Source: JADJLQ01 sp964405735 (GTDB taxonomy: Bacteria > Bacteroidota > Bacteroidia > Chitinophagales > Saprospiraceae). From it: a DNA stretch of 64,000 nucleotides. Below, in pieces: positions 25,118 through 33,844 of this stretch. Under the pieces are notes generated by a model. It ran no database searches. It had not been told where the DNA came from and was given only the letters and a program-made list of their open reading frames with translations. The stretch lies in contig CAYOPD010000009.1 in NCBI GenBank assembly GCA_964405735.1, forward strand, positions 1 to 64,000. The letters are read 5' to 3'. How positions within the stretch are numbered: position 1 is the stretch's first letter; every line of letters begins with the position of its first letter. Made by a program: the position numbers and the translations under genes.

Positions 25118-26092
25118 ATGAGCAATGGAGTGATCAGTGCTTTTATAGAAAAACATTTCAGGCATTTTAATGCAGCCGCCCTGGTGGACGCGGCCAAAGC
25201 CTACCAGCACCACCTGGATATCGGCGGCAAAATGATGGTCACCCTCGCCGGCGCCATGAGCACAGCGGAACTGGGGAAATCCCTGGCCGAAATGATCCGG
25301 CAGGGCAAGGTCGATATCATCACCTGTACGGGCGCCAACCTGGAAGAAGATATCTTCAACCTCGTGGCCCATACTCATTATAAAAGGATTCCCAATTACC
25401 GCGACCTCACCCCGGAGCAGGAACAGGAATTGCTGGACCATCATTACAACCGCGTGACCGATACCTGTATTCCGGAAATGGAAGCCATGCGCAGGATGGA
25501 ACAACAATTGATCGATGTCTGGAATGAAGCAAAGAAAAACGGCCAGCGTTATTTCCCCCATGAATTTGTATACCAGATCATCCGCAACAAATCCCTGGAA
25601 AAATATTTTGAAATCGACCCCGCCAACAGCTGGCTGATAGCCGCCTGCGAACGCAATCTGCCGATCATCGTGCCGGGCTGGGAAGACAGCACCACCGGAA
25701 ATATGTTTGCCGGCCATTGTATAGAACAAGAGTACGAACCGACCATGGTCCGGAACGGGATCGAGTACATGATGTTCCTGGCCGACTGGTACCTGAAAAA
25801 TTCGGAAAAGCTCGGTGTGGGTTTTTTCCAGATCGGAGGAGGCATAGCCGGCGACTTCCCCATTTGTGTGGTGCCCATGATCTACCAGGATATGCGGCGT
25901 ACCGATGTCAAATGCTGGGGTTATTTCTGCCAGATTTCCGATTCAACGACCAGTTACGGGTCCTATTCAGGTGCGGTACCCAATGAAAAAATCACCTGGG
26001 GCAAACTGGAAGTGGATACACCAAAATTCATTATTGAATCGGATGCCACGATTGTCGCTCCGCTGATCTTTGCCCATATCCTGGGCTGGTAA
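25118..26092 (+). CDS. Deoxyhypusine synthase-like protein
   Basis: A 324-residue member of the deoxyhypusine synthase family. Visible are MMVTLAGAMSTAELG, the NAD-binding CTGANLEEDIF, a His-rich segment HTHYKRIP, a central VPGWEDSTTGNMF and GGGIAGDFP, and ITWGKLE, whose Lys corresponds to the catalytic lysine of the eukaryotic enzyme. Bacteria lack eIF5A, so hypusine formation is not expected; members of this family outside eukaryotes and archaea can transfer the aminobutyl group to other amines (homospermidine synthase-type). Its partner is the decarboxylase just upstream, in the same operon. The precise product is unknown. Confidence 0.85.
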   Translation: MSNGVISAFIEKHFRHFNAAALVDAAKAYQHHLDIGGKMMVTLAGAMSTAELGKSLAEMIRQGKVDIITCTGANLEEDIFNLVAHTHYKRIPNYRDLTPEQEQELLDHHYNRVTDTCIPEMEAMRRMEQQLIDVWNEAKKNGQRYFPHEFVYQIIRNKSLEKYFEIDPANSWLIAACERNLPIIVPGWEDSTTGNMFAGHCIEQEYEPTMVRNGIEYMMFLADWYLKNSEKLGVGFFQIGGGIAGDFPICVVPMIYQDMRRTDVKCWGYFCQISDSTTSYGSYSGAVPNEKITWGKLEVDTPKFIIESDATIVAPLIFAHILGW

Positions 26093-26093
26093 G

Positions 26094-26110
26094 TCCAGGG
26101 CCTTCCTGGA
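26094..26110. other. Hairpin between convergent genes
   Basis: TCCAGG (26094-26099) and CCTGGA (26105-26110) flank a 5-nt loop between the convergent stops of the deoxyhypusine-synthase-like gene and nadA. No T-run is present, so a terminator role is uncertain. Confidence 0.3.
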
Positions 26111-26127
26111 AGATATTCGGAATGGAT

Positions 26128-27138
26128 TTATCCCACCAAACCCGCCTGCCTGGAGATTTCCAGCATGCGGTCAATGGAGGCGCGCCCTTGTTCGATCACC
26201 CATTGCGGCAGGATGATTTCGGGCAACTCGTATTTCATGCAGGTATAAAGTTTCTCCAGGGTGTTGCGCTTCATATGGGGACATTCATTGCATGCGCATT
26301 GGTTGTTGGGGGGCGCTGGTATAAAAGTTTTATCCGGCGATTTCAGCTCCATTTGATGAAGGATGCCGGCTTCTGTGGCCACAATAAATTCTTTTGCCGG
26401 ACTGGTCATGGTGTATTTCAGCAGCCCGCTGGTACTGCCGATATAATCCGCCATCTCAAGGATATGTGGTTCACATTCGGGGTGGGCGATGAATTTGGCG
26501 TTGGGATGCCTTTCTTTAAGCCGGACGATCTTTTCGTGGGAGAAGATTTCATGTACCATGCAGGTACCGTTCCATAGGACCATGTCCCTGCCCGTTTGTT
26601 TGATCAGGTACTTGCCCAGGTTGATGTCCGGGGCAAATATGATTTTTTTGTCGGGAGGGATGCTTTTGATGACGTGGATGGCATTGGTAGAGGTGCAACA
26701 GATATCGGTGAGCGTTTTTATTTCTGCCGTACAGTTGATATAACTCACCACGACATGATCCGGATATTTGGCCTTGAATTTGGCGAAGAGGTCCGGAGGG
26801 CAGGAATCCGCAAGTGAACAACCGGCTTTCAGATCCGGCAGAAGCACCTTTTTATCCGGAGAAAGGATTTTGGCTGTCTCCGCCATAAAATGCACGCCGG
26901 CAAACACGATGATATCGGCCTTGGTTTTAGCGGCCTGTTGCGAAAGGCCCAGGCTGTCGCCCACATAATCGGCCAGGTCCTGGATTTCGGACTCCTGGTA
27001 ATAATGAGAGAGGATGACGGCATTTTTTTCTTTCTTGAGCTTCAGGATTTCTGCTTCCAGGTCCAGCTCCGGGCTTACCGGTATGTGCAGGTACCCGTCA
27101 CGTTGTAATTGTTCTGCCGAGATGGAGCTCAAAGACAT
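26128..27138 (-). CDS. nadA: Quinolinate synthase
   Basis: NadA condenses iminoaspartate with dihydroxyacetone phosphate to quinolinate in NAD synthesis, using a 4Fe-4S cluster. The 336-residue protein has AVILSHYYQESEIQDLADYVGDS at the start, and the three cluster Cys in LKAGCSLADSC, WNGTCMVHEIFS and NNQCACNECPHMK. Length is normal. nadB and nadC are not in the window. It is downstream of the rsmI-like gene on the same strand but carries its own -7 box. Confidence 0.96.
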   Translation of the reverse strand: MSLSSISAEQLQRDGYLHIPVSPELDLEAEILKLKKEKNAVILSHYYQESEIQDLADYVGDSLGLSQQAAKTKADIIVFAGVHFMAETAKILSPDKKVLLPDLKAGCSLADSCPPDLFAKFKAKYPDHVVVSYINCTAEIKTLTDICCTSTNAIHVIKSIPPDKKIIFAPDINLGKYLIKQTGRDMVLWNGTCMVHEIFSHEKIVRLKERHPNAKFIAHPECEPHILEMADYIGSTSGLLKYTMTSPAKEFIVATEAGILHQMELKSPDKTFIPAPPNNQCACNECPHMKRNTLEKLYTCMKYELPEIILPQWVIEQGRASIDRMLEISRQAGLVG

Positions 27139-27191
27139 AAAAAGATTTTAAGTAAATGGATCGCGGCATGGTAACGCCTTCGTCCAGACTT

Positions 27192-27199
27192 CAAAGATA
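27192..27199 (-). promoter_or_regulatory. -7 promoter element of nadA
   Basis: The minus strand reads TATCTTTG, 53 bases before the nadA ATG and within the short gap after the rsmI-like gene. No standard -33 TTG. Confidence 0.5.
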
Positions 27200-27211
27200 A
27201 AGACTTATCGG

Positions 27212-27925
27212 CTATCCCGCCCCGATCAGAAAGGTTGCAGGCTTTTTGCTGAAAGGCGCCATTCCCATCGTTTTCCATTTTTTGACCGGATGGGTTCTAA
27301 TGTATTCGTCAGGCCCGGTTAGGTCTATGGCCAGGCATAGACGGGTGGTTTCAGCCAGGTTTGCCAGCAGGGTCTCCAGTAAAGAAAGATTCCTGTAGGG
27401 GGTTTCAATAAAAATCTGGGTATATCCTGTCCGCGCCATATCCGCTTCCATTCTTTTCAGCCGATGGATCAGTTCCGGTTTTCCGGTCGGAAGATATCCG
27501 TGAAATACAAATTGCTGGCCATTCAGGCCGCTGGCCATCATGGCAAGGGTTATGGATGAAGGACCAATCCAGGGTACCACCCGGATCCCCTGCTCATGGG
27601 CCAACCTGACCAGCTGACTGCCCGGATCGGCTATCCCGGGGCAACCCGCTTCGGAGAGCAAACCTGCCGAGGAGCCTTGGATCAGGGCCTGTGTCAACAA
27701 CGAAAAATCCTGATTTGGATTGTGCTTGTCCATTTCCAGAAAAGTGCATGCATCGATATCAAACCCGGGCAAGAGCTTTTTAATAAACCGGCGTGCGGTG
27801 CGTATATTTTCCACAGCGAAGATGCGGAGCCCTGCAAGGATCTGGATATGCTCCGGGATCAAAACCCCATGAAATTCTTCGTCCAGGGGTGAGGGGATCA
27901 GGTATAATATTCCCGGGTTAGCCAT
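27212..27925 (-). CDS. RsmI-like SAM-dependent methyltransferase (tetrapyrrole methylase family)
   Basis: The 237-residue protein has the tetrapyrrole/corrin methylase fold: ILYLIPSPLDEE at the start, LLSEAGCPGIADPGSQLV (the family loop) and PWIGPSSITLAMMASGLNGQQFVFHGYLP, then FIETPYRNLSLLE. RsmI itself 2'-O-methylates C1402 of 16S rRNA; Bacteroidota often carry a second, shorter relative such as this one whose target is not clear. It lies 9 bp after lpdA and is last in the holB-ricT-lpdA run. Confidence 0.82.
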   Translation of the reverse strand: MANPGILYLIPSPLDEEFHGVLIPEHIQILAGLRIFAVENIRTARRFIKKLLPGFDIDACTFLEMDKHNPNQDFSLLTQALIQGSSAGLLSEAGCPGIADPGSQLVRLAHEQGIRVVPWIGPSSITLAMMASGLNGQQFVFHGYLPTGKPELIHRLKRMEADMARTGYTQIFIETPYRNLSLLETLLANLAETTRLCLAIDLTGPDEYIRTHPVKKWKTMGMAPFSKKPATFLIGAG

Positions 27926-27934
27926 CCGGTGGAA

Positions 27935-29338
27935 TTATAAATGAAGCGCTTTTCCGGACCAGGCGGCAAATCCAGCTTCTTTAATCGCTTCAGAAAAGGT
28001 CGGATGGGGATGGCTGATCCTGGCGATGTCTTCGGCACTGGCCCTGAATTCCATCAGGCTTACGGCCTCCATGATCAGGTCGGCAGCCCGGGCACCCAGG
28101 ATGTGCACACCCAGGACTTCGTCTGTGGACGCATCGGACAATACCTTGACAAACCCTTCCGTATCCATACTGGCTTTGGCTCGCCCGAGGGCTTTAAAGG
28201 GGAATTTGCCGGTTTTGTAATTTTTACCTTCTTCTTTCAGTTGCTCTTCCGTTTTGCCGACGCCAGCCAGTTCCGGCCATGTGTAAACCACTCCAGGAAT
28301 TAAATTATAATCTATATGCGGTTTTTGGCCGGCCATAATTTCCGCGACCAGGATCCCTTCTTCGGAAGCCTTATGTGCCAGCATCTGGCCACGGACCACA
28401 TCGCCGACAGCGTAGATGTGTGGTACATTGGTTTGCAGGTGTTCATTGACCAGGATGCGCCCCTTTTCATCCTGTTTCACTCCGGCTTTGACCAGGTCCA
28501 GGCCGTCGGTATAGGGTCTCCTGCCAATAGCCACCAGGCAATAATCCGACTGAAGGGTTTTGGACTCTTTGCTGTTTTTATCTGAATAGGTGACCTCGAC
28601 TCCTTTTTTATTTTTTATCACCCCGTCCACACTATGGTTGAGGTGGAAGACCATCCCTTTTTTCTCCAGTATTTTTTTCAATTCAAGGGCACATTCGCTG
28701 TCCATTCCGGGGAGAATGCGGTCCAGGAATTCAATCACTTCCACTTTGGTGCCCAGCCTGCAAAATACAGAACCCAGCTCCAGACCGATCACGCCGGCTC
28801 CGATAATGGCCATCCTGCCCGGAACCTCCCGGATATTCAGGGCTTCCGTACTGGTAATGATCCGGTTTTTATCGTAGTTGAAAGCGGAAGGGGTAATGGG
28901 TTTTGACCCGGTGGCAATGATTATTTTTTCCGCCTGAACCATTACGGATTGGCCATCGCTCTTTTTGACGTCAACCTGATTGGGACCCGTGAAGGAGGCT
29001 ATTCCCTGAATGACTTCAATTTTGTTTTTTTTCATTAAAAACTGCACCCCTTTGCAGGTGGCCTCCACCACTTCATCCTTTCTACGTATCATTTGGGGCA
29101 TGTCAATATCGATGCCTTTCACCCGGAGCCCATGGGATGCAAACTGATGCATAGCCTGATCGAAATGTTCGCTGCTGTCCAACAGCGCCTTGGACGGGAT
29201 ACACCCCACATTGAGGCAGGTGCCCCCCAGGCTGGAATATTTTTCCACCAGGGCGACTTTCATACCCAATTGGGCGCAGCGAATGGCGGCAACGTATCCG
29301 CCCGGCCCTGAACCGATGATGAGTACCTGGATGTCCAT
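27935..29338 (-). CDS. lpdA: Dihydrolipoyl dehydrogenase (E3)
   Basis: E3 reoxidises dihydrolipoamide in 2-oxoacid dehydrogenase and glycine cleavage complexes, passing electrons to NAD. The 467-residue flavoprotein has the FAD motif IIGSGPGGYVAAIRCA, the redox disulfide in GGTCLNVGCIPSK, the NAD motif AIIGAGVIGLELGSV, the second FAD site IYAVGDVVRGQMLAHKASEEG, and the C-terminal His-Glu in HPHPTFSEAIKEA. Length is normal. It starts 3 bp after the ricT stop and precedes the rsmI-like gene by 9 bp. No E1/E2 genes lie nearby. Confidence 0.96.
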   Translation of the reverse strand: MDIQVLIIGSGPGGYVAAIRCAQLGMKVALVEKYSSLGGTCLNVGCIPSKALLDSSEHFDQAMHQFASHGLRVKGIDIDMPQMIRRKDEVVEATCKGVQFLMKKNKIEVIQGIASFTGPNQVDVKKSDGQSVMVQAEKIIIATGSKPITPSAFNYDKNRIITSTEALNIREVPGRMAIIGAGVIGLELGSVFCRLGTKVEVIEFLDRILPGMDSECALELKKILEKKGMVFHLNHSVDGVIKNKKGVEVTYSDKNSKESKTLQSDYCLVAIGRRPYTDGLDLVKAGVKQDEKGRILVNEHLQTNVPHIYAVGDVVRGQMLAHKASEEGILVAEIMAGQKPHIDYNLIPGVVYTWPELAGVGKTEEQLKEEGKNYKTGKFPFKALGRAKASMDTEGFVKVLSDASTDEVLGVHILGARAADLIMEAVSLMEFRASAEDIARISHPHPTFSEAIKEAGFAAWSGKALHL

Positions 29339-29341
29339 GGA

Positions 29342-30772
29342 TCAGGAATTTGATGAGGGGGGATTAAACCGGTCTTTGTCTTTATTAAAAGGCGGCCTGG
29401 GCTTTCTGCCCTGGTCATTCGGCTTGTTGTTTTGCGGCCTGCCGGGAGGGTTGGGACGATCCCTTTTGGCTTGATCTTGCCTTGGACCCGGTCTGCCCTG
29501 TCCTCCTCTGTTGCCGCCCGGCTGATCTGACTGGGGCCTTGGCGGACGGTTTTGGTCGGATTGGGATCTTGGAGGGCGGTTTTGATCCGATTGGGGCCTT
29601 GGGGGTCTGTTTTGGTCCTGGTCTGACCGGTTGCGGTTTCCCCTGGACCTGCCTTTTCTACGTTTTTCCTCGGGCAATTCAATCTCTCCGGTGACATCGG
29701 CAAATCCGGCATCCTCGGTATCCACCTGGCCACCCGCCGTGCTCATTGCTATCGCTTCACCAAAATCCCTGGGTATTTCACCGCGCTCGTTTTTAAGCCG
29801 GATTTCCCTTACTTGTTCGGGGCTGAGCCCGAAAATCTGGGGTTCTTTATTTTTTCCGGTAGTTTCAAGTTCGTAATACATGATTCCGCGGAAAATATCG
29901 GTCTTGAGTAAATTGGCAATGCCCAGGGAGGTGCGGATCGATTCAATGTCCATGGGGAAACGGTCCAGGGACTCCATGTACACGTCCAGTTCGTAATTGA
30001 GGCAGCATTTCAGGCGTCCGCACTGTCCTGAAAGTTTTGCCTGGTTGATAGCCAGGTTCTGGTACCGGGCCGCGGACGTGACTACCGTTTTAAAATCGGA
30101 TAACCAGGTCGAACAGCACAATTCTCTGCCACAGGAGCCTATTCCGCCTATGCGGGCGGTTTCCTGCCTGGCACCGATCTGTCTCATTTCGATTTTTACC
30201 CGGAATTCCCTGGCATAGAGTTTTACCAGCTCCCTGAAATCAATGCGGCGATCGGCTGTATAAAAAAAGGTAGCTTTTCGCAGGTCTGCCTGGTACTCAA
30301 TATCTCCAAGTTTCATATCCAACCCCAGGCTTCGGGCCATGGCCCTTCCTTTGACCAGGGCAAGTTTCTCCATGTTCCGGGCCTGCTGCATATGTTCTAC
30401 ATCCCGGTCTGAGGCAGGCCGGATGATTTTGTAGATGACCCGGTCCTCTGCAACATTCTTTTTTTTCATTTGCAGACGGACCAGTTCCCCGCTCAGGGTC
30501 ACCTTGCCCACATCATAGCCGGAAGCGGTCTCCGTCACCACCCAGTCCCCGGTTTCAATTTCATGATAGGATTCCTTGCGAAAAAATGCTTTATGTGAAC
30601 CATTTTTAAAACTGACTTCCACCCAGGGAAAGGGCAGGGGATCATCGATCTCCAGCACCGAAATCCAGTCATACGTATTCATTCTATTGCAGCCGCCGGT
30701 CGAACAGCCCCCGTTGCTTTTACATCCCGAAGGTTTGTCTTTTGATCCCGTACTGCACCCTACACATGCCAT
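29342..30772 (-). CDS. ricT: RicT/YaaT-like PSP1-domain protein with repetitive basic tail
   Basis: RicT (YaaT) works with RicA and RicF in Gram-positives in an Fe-S complex that affects RNA processing; the Bacteroidota homolog's role is less clear. The 476-residue protein starts with a Cys-rich segment (CVGCSTGSKDKPSGC, GGCSTGGC). The PSP1 core spans about 40-320, with RRIDFRELVKLYAREF, GSCGRELCCSTW and CGRLKCCLNYE. From about 375 the tail is Arg/Asn/Gln/Pro-rich with a 10-residue unit SDQNRPPRPQ repeated about three times. It lies between holB and lpdA. In other Bacteroidota holB-ricT is often followed by gldH; no gldH is seen here. Confidence 0.88.
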   Translation of the reverse strand: MACVGCSTGSKDKPSGCKSNGGCSTGGCNRMNTYDWISVLEIDDPLPFPWVEVSFKNGSHKAFFRKESYHEIETGDWVVTETASGYDVGKVTLSGELVRLQMKKKNVAEDRVIYKIIRPASDRDVEHMQQARNMEKLALVKGRAMARSLGLDMKLGDIEYQADLRKATFFYTADRRIDFRELVKLYAREFRVKIEMRQIGARQETARIGGIGSCGRELCCSTWLSDFKTVVTSAARYQNLAINQAKLSGQCGRLKCCLNYELDVYMESLDRFPMDIESIRTSLGIANLLKTDIFRGIMYYELETTGKNKEPQIFGLSPEQVREIRLKNERGEIPRDFGEAIAMSTAGGQVDTEDAGFADVTGEIELPEEKRRKGRSRGNRNRSDQDQNRPPRPQSDQNRPPRSQSDQNRPPRPQSDQPGGNRGGQGRPGPRQDQAKRDRPNPPGRPQNNKPNDQGRKPRPPFNKDKDRFNPPSSNS

Positions 30773-30796
30773 GGCGCAAATTTACATCTTGGACAT

Positions 30797-31927
30797 TCAA
30801 ATGAGGTGAATAGTTTTTATCTCCTTGTGATTCAGGATGTCACGCAAATTGAGCGACAGGGCGGTAAAAAGGATTTTAGGATTGGCATTTCTTTCCACAA
30901 AATAGATATGGTCATCAAAAAGGGTAGCCATGACCTGGATTTCATGGATTTCAAGCCGGGCAGCCAGTCCCTTAATGCCTTTCCATTCGTCCTCGCTGAA
31001 AGTCTCCACTTCAGCCGGTTCTATCTTGTATTTGAGGACCTGGCTGATAAAGCGGAGTCCAAATTTCAGAAACTGCCGGTGGACATCCCTTCCCTGGCCG
31101 GCAAAACTTTCCACCCAGGACAACAATTCCGCCGCATCCCCTTTGTAACACAAGCGGAGCCAGCGGACCAGTTTTTCGCTGTGCGGGTGCACCTGGTCTG
31201 TGACCATACGCATGGCTTCCATCATATTACCTTCCGCCGCACGTACGATATTCCGTGCAAGCCCTTCATCCTGGATCCCGGATTTCTGCACCATGATCCG
31301 GACATCTTCATCGCGGAAAGACGGTACTGCCAGGGATTGACAACGCGACAAAATGGTGGGGAGAAGGAGGTCTGCATTTTCAGCAACCAGCAGGATAAGG
31401 CTGTCCGGAGGAGGTTCTTCAATCAATTTCAGGAGAATATTGCCTTCTTTTCCCAGGTATTCAGGGAGCCAGACCAGCAGGATGCGGATTTTGCCTTCGT
31501 AAATAGTGAGAGATAATTTTTTCAGCATGTTCCTGCATTCCGCCGAGCTGATATTGGATAATTTATTTTCCTGCTCGGAGACTTCCTGCCACATGCTGAT
31601 ATTGAGATAGGGATTGCCGATTACGGCTTGGCGCCAGTCCGGGAGCAGGTCGTCGGATAAGACATTGGTGCCCGATACCGGGAATGAAAAATGGACATCC
31701 GGGTGTACCATTTTAGTGGATTTCTGACAGGCGCTGCAAAGACCGCAGGCATCCATTGGCCCCGGATTTTCGCATTGCAGGTATTGGCACAGGGCAAGGC
31801 CGAGCGCCAGTTTAGCCCCACCCTCAGGGCCGTGGATCAGCATAGCATGAGGCAGGCGCCCCTGCCGGATCAGAAACAGGATTTTTTCTTTTTCAGCGCT
31901 CAGGCCGGGTATTTCTGAAAATTTCAT
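30797..31927 (-). CDS. holB: DNA polymerase III subunit delta'
   Basis: The delta' subunit is part of the clamp loader. The 376-residue protein has the AAA+ start (FLIRQGRLPHAMLIHGPEGG), a degenerate Walker A (GPEGGAKLAL, without the usual GKT), a zinc-type Cys cluster (CENPGPMDACGLCSAC), LLKLIEEPPPDSLILL and the sensor segment TILSRCQSLAVP. Delta' normally does not hydrolyse ATP, so the altered Walker A fits the role. It is first in a four-gene run with ricT, lpdA and the rsmI-like gene. Confidence 0.93.
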   Translation of the reverse strand: MKFSEIPGLSAEKEKILFLIRQGRLPHAMLIHGPEGGAKLALGLALCQYLQCENPGPMDACGLCSACQKSTKMVHPDVHFSFPVSGTNVLSDDLLPDWRQAVIGNPYLNISMWQEVSEQENKLSNISSAECRNMLKKLSLTIYEGKIRILLVWLPEYLGKEGNILLKLIEEPPPDSLILLVAENADLLLPTILSRCQSLAVPSFRDEDVRIMVQKSGIQDEGLARNIVRAAEGNMMEAMRMVTDQVHPHSEKLVRWLRLCYKGDAAELLSWVESFAGQGRDVHRQFLKFGLRFISQVLKYKIEPAEVETFSEDEWKGIKGLAARLEIHEIQVMATLFDDHIYFVERNANPKILFTALSLNLRDILNHKEIKTIHLI

Positions 31928-32085
31928 GATGAATCCGGATGCAAGAAACGGAATCCGTGTGACTTTGGCCCGGTTTGGATGAGAAGCAACTTCTTGCCAT
32001 GGGTCCTTTTCAGAAAGAGAATCCTTCTTTATATTCCGGGCGTATGAGCTGAAAGTTTAGGAACTTTGCAGTTCAAATAAAAAAA

Positions 32086-32496
32086 ATGAAAGCAGCGATA
32101 TACCGGTGGGGCCATTTTAATGCCGCCCACAGATTGTACAACTCAAAATGGTCGGAGGAAAAAAATAAAGAGATCTTTGGCGTTTGTACCAACCCCAACT
32201 ACCATGGGCACAATTACGAGGTGGTGGTCAAAGTGATCGGTGAGGTCGACCCCGAAACCGGATTTGTGATCAACCTGTTTGACCTTAAAAACCTGATTGA
32301 AAAAGAAATCGAAGACCGGTTTGACCATAAGAACCTCAATTTGGACTGTCCCGAGTTCAAGGATCTCCTGCCGACCGCTGAAAACGTGTGTTACGTGATC
32401 TGGACTTTGTTAAGAAGTAAAATGGATGATAAATTCCAGATCTCTGTCAGGCTCTACGAAACGCAGCGAAATTTTGTGGAATATCCGGCGGAATGA
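32086..32496 (+). CDS. queD: 6-carboxytetrahydropterin synthase (QueD/PTPS family)
   Basis: QueD converts dihydroneopterin triphosphate to 6-carboxytetrahydropterin on the way to queuosine. The 136-residue protein has the zinc His residues in GHFNAAHRL and NYHGHNY, the catalytic Cys in FGVCTNPNYHGHNY, and the conserved FDLKNLIEKEI and PTAENVCYVIW blocks. Length fits the 6-pyruvoyl-tetrahydropterin synthase superfamily. A true PTPS activity is a less likely alternative. Its stop codon directly abuts the convergent type IX cargo gene. Confidence 0.9.
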   Translation: MKAAIYRWGHFNAAHRLYNSKWSEEKNKEIFGVCTNPNYHGHNYEVVVKVIGEVDPETGFVINLFDLKNLIEKEIEDRFDHKNLNLDCPEFKDLLPTAENVCYVIWTLLRSKMDDKFQISVRLYETQRNFVEYPAE

Positions 32497-33162
32497 TTAT
32501 TTTTTCTTGAGAACCAGGGTCTTGACAATTTCTTCCTGCAGGTTCAGGAGACGGACCAGGTAGATGCCCGAAGGGATGTCATCGATATAATACCGTTTGT
32601 TTTTGTAGGCATAAAAAACCTTGGCTTTTTCACCGGTGATATTATAAAGTTCAATCTTACCCAGGACCACGGGTGAATTGACATGGAAATATTCCAGGGC
32701 CGGGTTGGGGTAGAGCTGGATGGCTTCACGGTCTGCGGCATGGATCGGAGTGGTGATGTTGAACAGATAAGTGCCGGTGACGGTATTTTCCGGGTTGCCC
32801 ATTTGTTCAATTTTCAGGGTGACCCTGGCCGTACCCACGATTCCCATGGGATAAACGTGAATGTCCATATTGCTGATTTCACCGGGTGCCAACAGCAGGT
32901 GCATGGTGTCTACAGTGGGCACATAACAGAAATTTTTATCACACACGGCACTGGACCATCCTTGGGTAAGGGTCTCGATTTTACGGGTCCATTTAAGCAG
33001 AACGGTGTCGTCCGAATTGTTTTTAAGAGAGGCTTTGGCGGCTACGTCCAGATCGGTGGATTTGACCGTCGCGCTGCTGGGATTGGGTCCCAGGCTAAGC
33101 GTGACTTGTCCGGCCAACCGGCCAACTGACAAAAACAGGAATATAATGATCACTTGCCTCAA
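32497..33162 (-). CDS. Secreted protein with type IX C-terminal sorting domain
   Basis: The 221-residue protein has a signal peptide (MRQVIIIFLFLSVGRLAGQ), a short beta-rich body with a likely Cys pair in VCDKNFCYVPTVDT, and a type A C-terminal sorting domain (QLYPNPALEYFHV, then IELYNITGEKAKVF, DDIPSGIYLVRLL, IVKTLVLKKK). It should be exported by the type IX system and attached to the surface or released. The start is TTG (33162), supported by a -7 box 26 bases upstream; no ATG precedes the signal peptide in frame. Function of the body is not recognised. Confidence 0.85.
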   Translation of the reverse strand: MRQVIIIFLFLSVGRLAGQVTLSLGPNPSSATVKSTDLDVAAKASLKNNSDDTVLLKWTRKIETLTQGWSSAVCDKNFCYVPTVDTMHLLLAPGEISNMDIHVYPMGIVGTARVTLKIEQMGNPENTVTGTYLFNITTPIHAADREAIQLYPNPALEYFHVNSPVVLGKIELYNITGEKAKVFYAYKNKRYYIDDIPSGIYLVRLLNLQEEIVKTLVLKKK

Positions 33163-33188
33163 TGGTAACTCGTTGATTACATATTAAA

Positions 33189-33196
33189 CAAAAGTA
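33189..33196 (-). promoter_or_regulatory. -7 promoter element of the small type IX cargo gene
   Basis: The minus strand reads TACTTTTG, 26 bases before the TTG start at 33162. Supports a promoter here; -33 unclear. Confidence 0.5.
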
Positions 33197-33373
33197 TAAC
33201 GCTGTTAACAATTTTTACCAGCGGGTCCTGTTAAATCTTCAAATATTTTTTTATCATATTTATGAATTAACAATGTACACCGCCCATTCAGAATCCTGGT
33301 ATAAGATAATGGAAATAGTTGGTTTTCGATACTTCTTGTGATCCCGGAAGGGGAGCCTCGGTCAGGTGATAAC

Positions 33374-33408
33374 ATAAAAAAGGGACCCTGAAAATTCAGA
33401 ATCCCTTT
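33374..33408 (-). terminator. Intrinsic terminator after the Hsp20 pair
   Basis: AAAGGGA (33379-33385) pairs with TCCCTTT (33402-33408), and inside, across a 2x2 mismatch, CTGA pairs with TCAG around a 4-nt loop. Read on the minus strand it is followed by a T-run, so it should end the Hsp20 transcript. Confidence 0.75.
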
Positions 33409-33434
33409 CAAATAATTTATTCCGATTCCTGGCC

Positions 33435-33824
33435 TTAGGCGATTTCAATCGTTTTTACGGCGGGGATGGCTTCGGCTTTTTTAGGAATAAAAAGCTTCAG
33501 AATACCCTGTTCATAATTGGCTTCGATGGCGTCGCCTTCTACGGTTTCGGGCAGGTAAAAACTTCTTTTAAAAGAGTTGAAGGTATATTCCCTGCGCCAG
33601 ATCTTATCGTTTTCTTTGGCCTCGGTTTCATTTTTCTTTTCCGCAGATACCGTAAGCTGGTTTTTATGCAATTCGATTTTAAAATCGGATTTGTCAAAGC
33701 CCGGGCTTACCAGGTCCACATAGAAACCATTGTCTTTTTCAACAATATTGACCGATGCGGTCTTGCCGGCTCCGGTATCATCGGCCCAGCGTGAAAGGAA
33801 CGGATTATAAGTGATTAGTTTCAT
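33435..33824 (-). CDS. Hsp20/alpha-crystallin family small heat shock protein
   Basis: Small heat shock proteins form oligomers that hold unfolding proteins. The 129-residue protein has an alpha-crystallin domain (about 22-115): FYVDLVSPGFDKSDFKIEL at the start of the domain, RREYTFNSFKRSFYLPE, and the family's A-x-x-x-n-G-I/V-L motif as ANYEQGILKLFIPKK. It follows a second Hsp20 gene by 20 bp, with a shared terminator after it. Confidence 0.93.
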   Translation of the reverse strand: MKLITYNPFLSRWADDTGAGKTASVNIVEKDNGFYVDLVSPGFDKSDFKIELHKNQLTVSAEKKNETEAKENDKIWRREYTFNSFKRSFYLPETVEGDAIEANYEQGILKLFIPKKAEAIPAVKTIEIA

Positions 33825-33844
33825 GGTTATTAATATTTTATGGA

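Noticed and set aside
26094..26110. Bidirectional terminator between convergent genes at 26.1 kb
   Set aside because: Stem is only 6 bp and there is no T-run on either strand; kept only as a weak hairpin feature.
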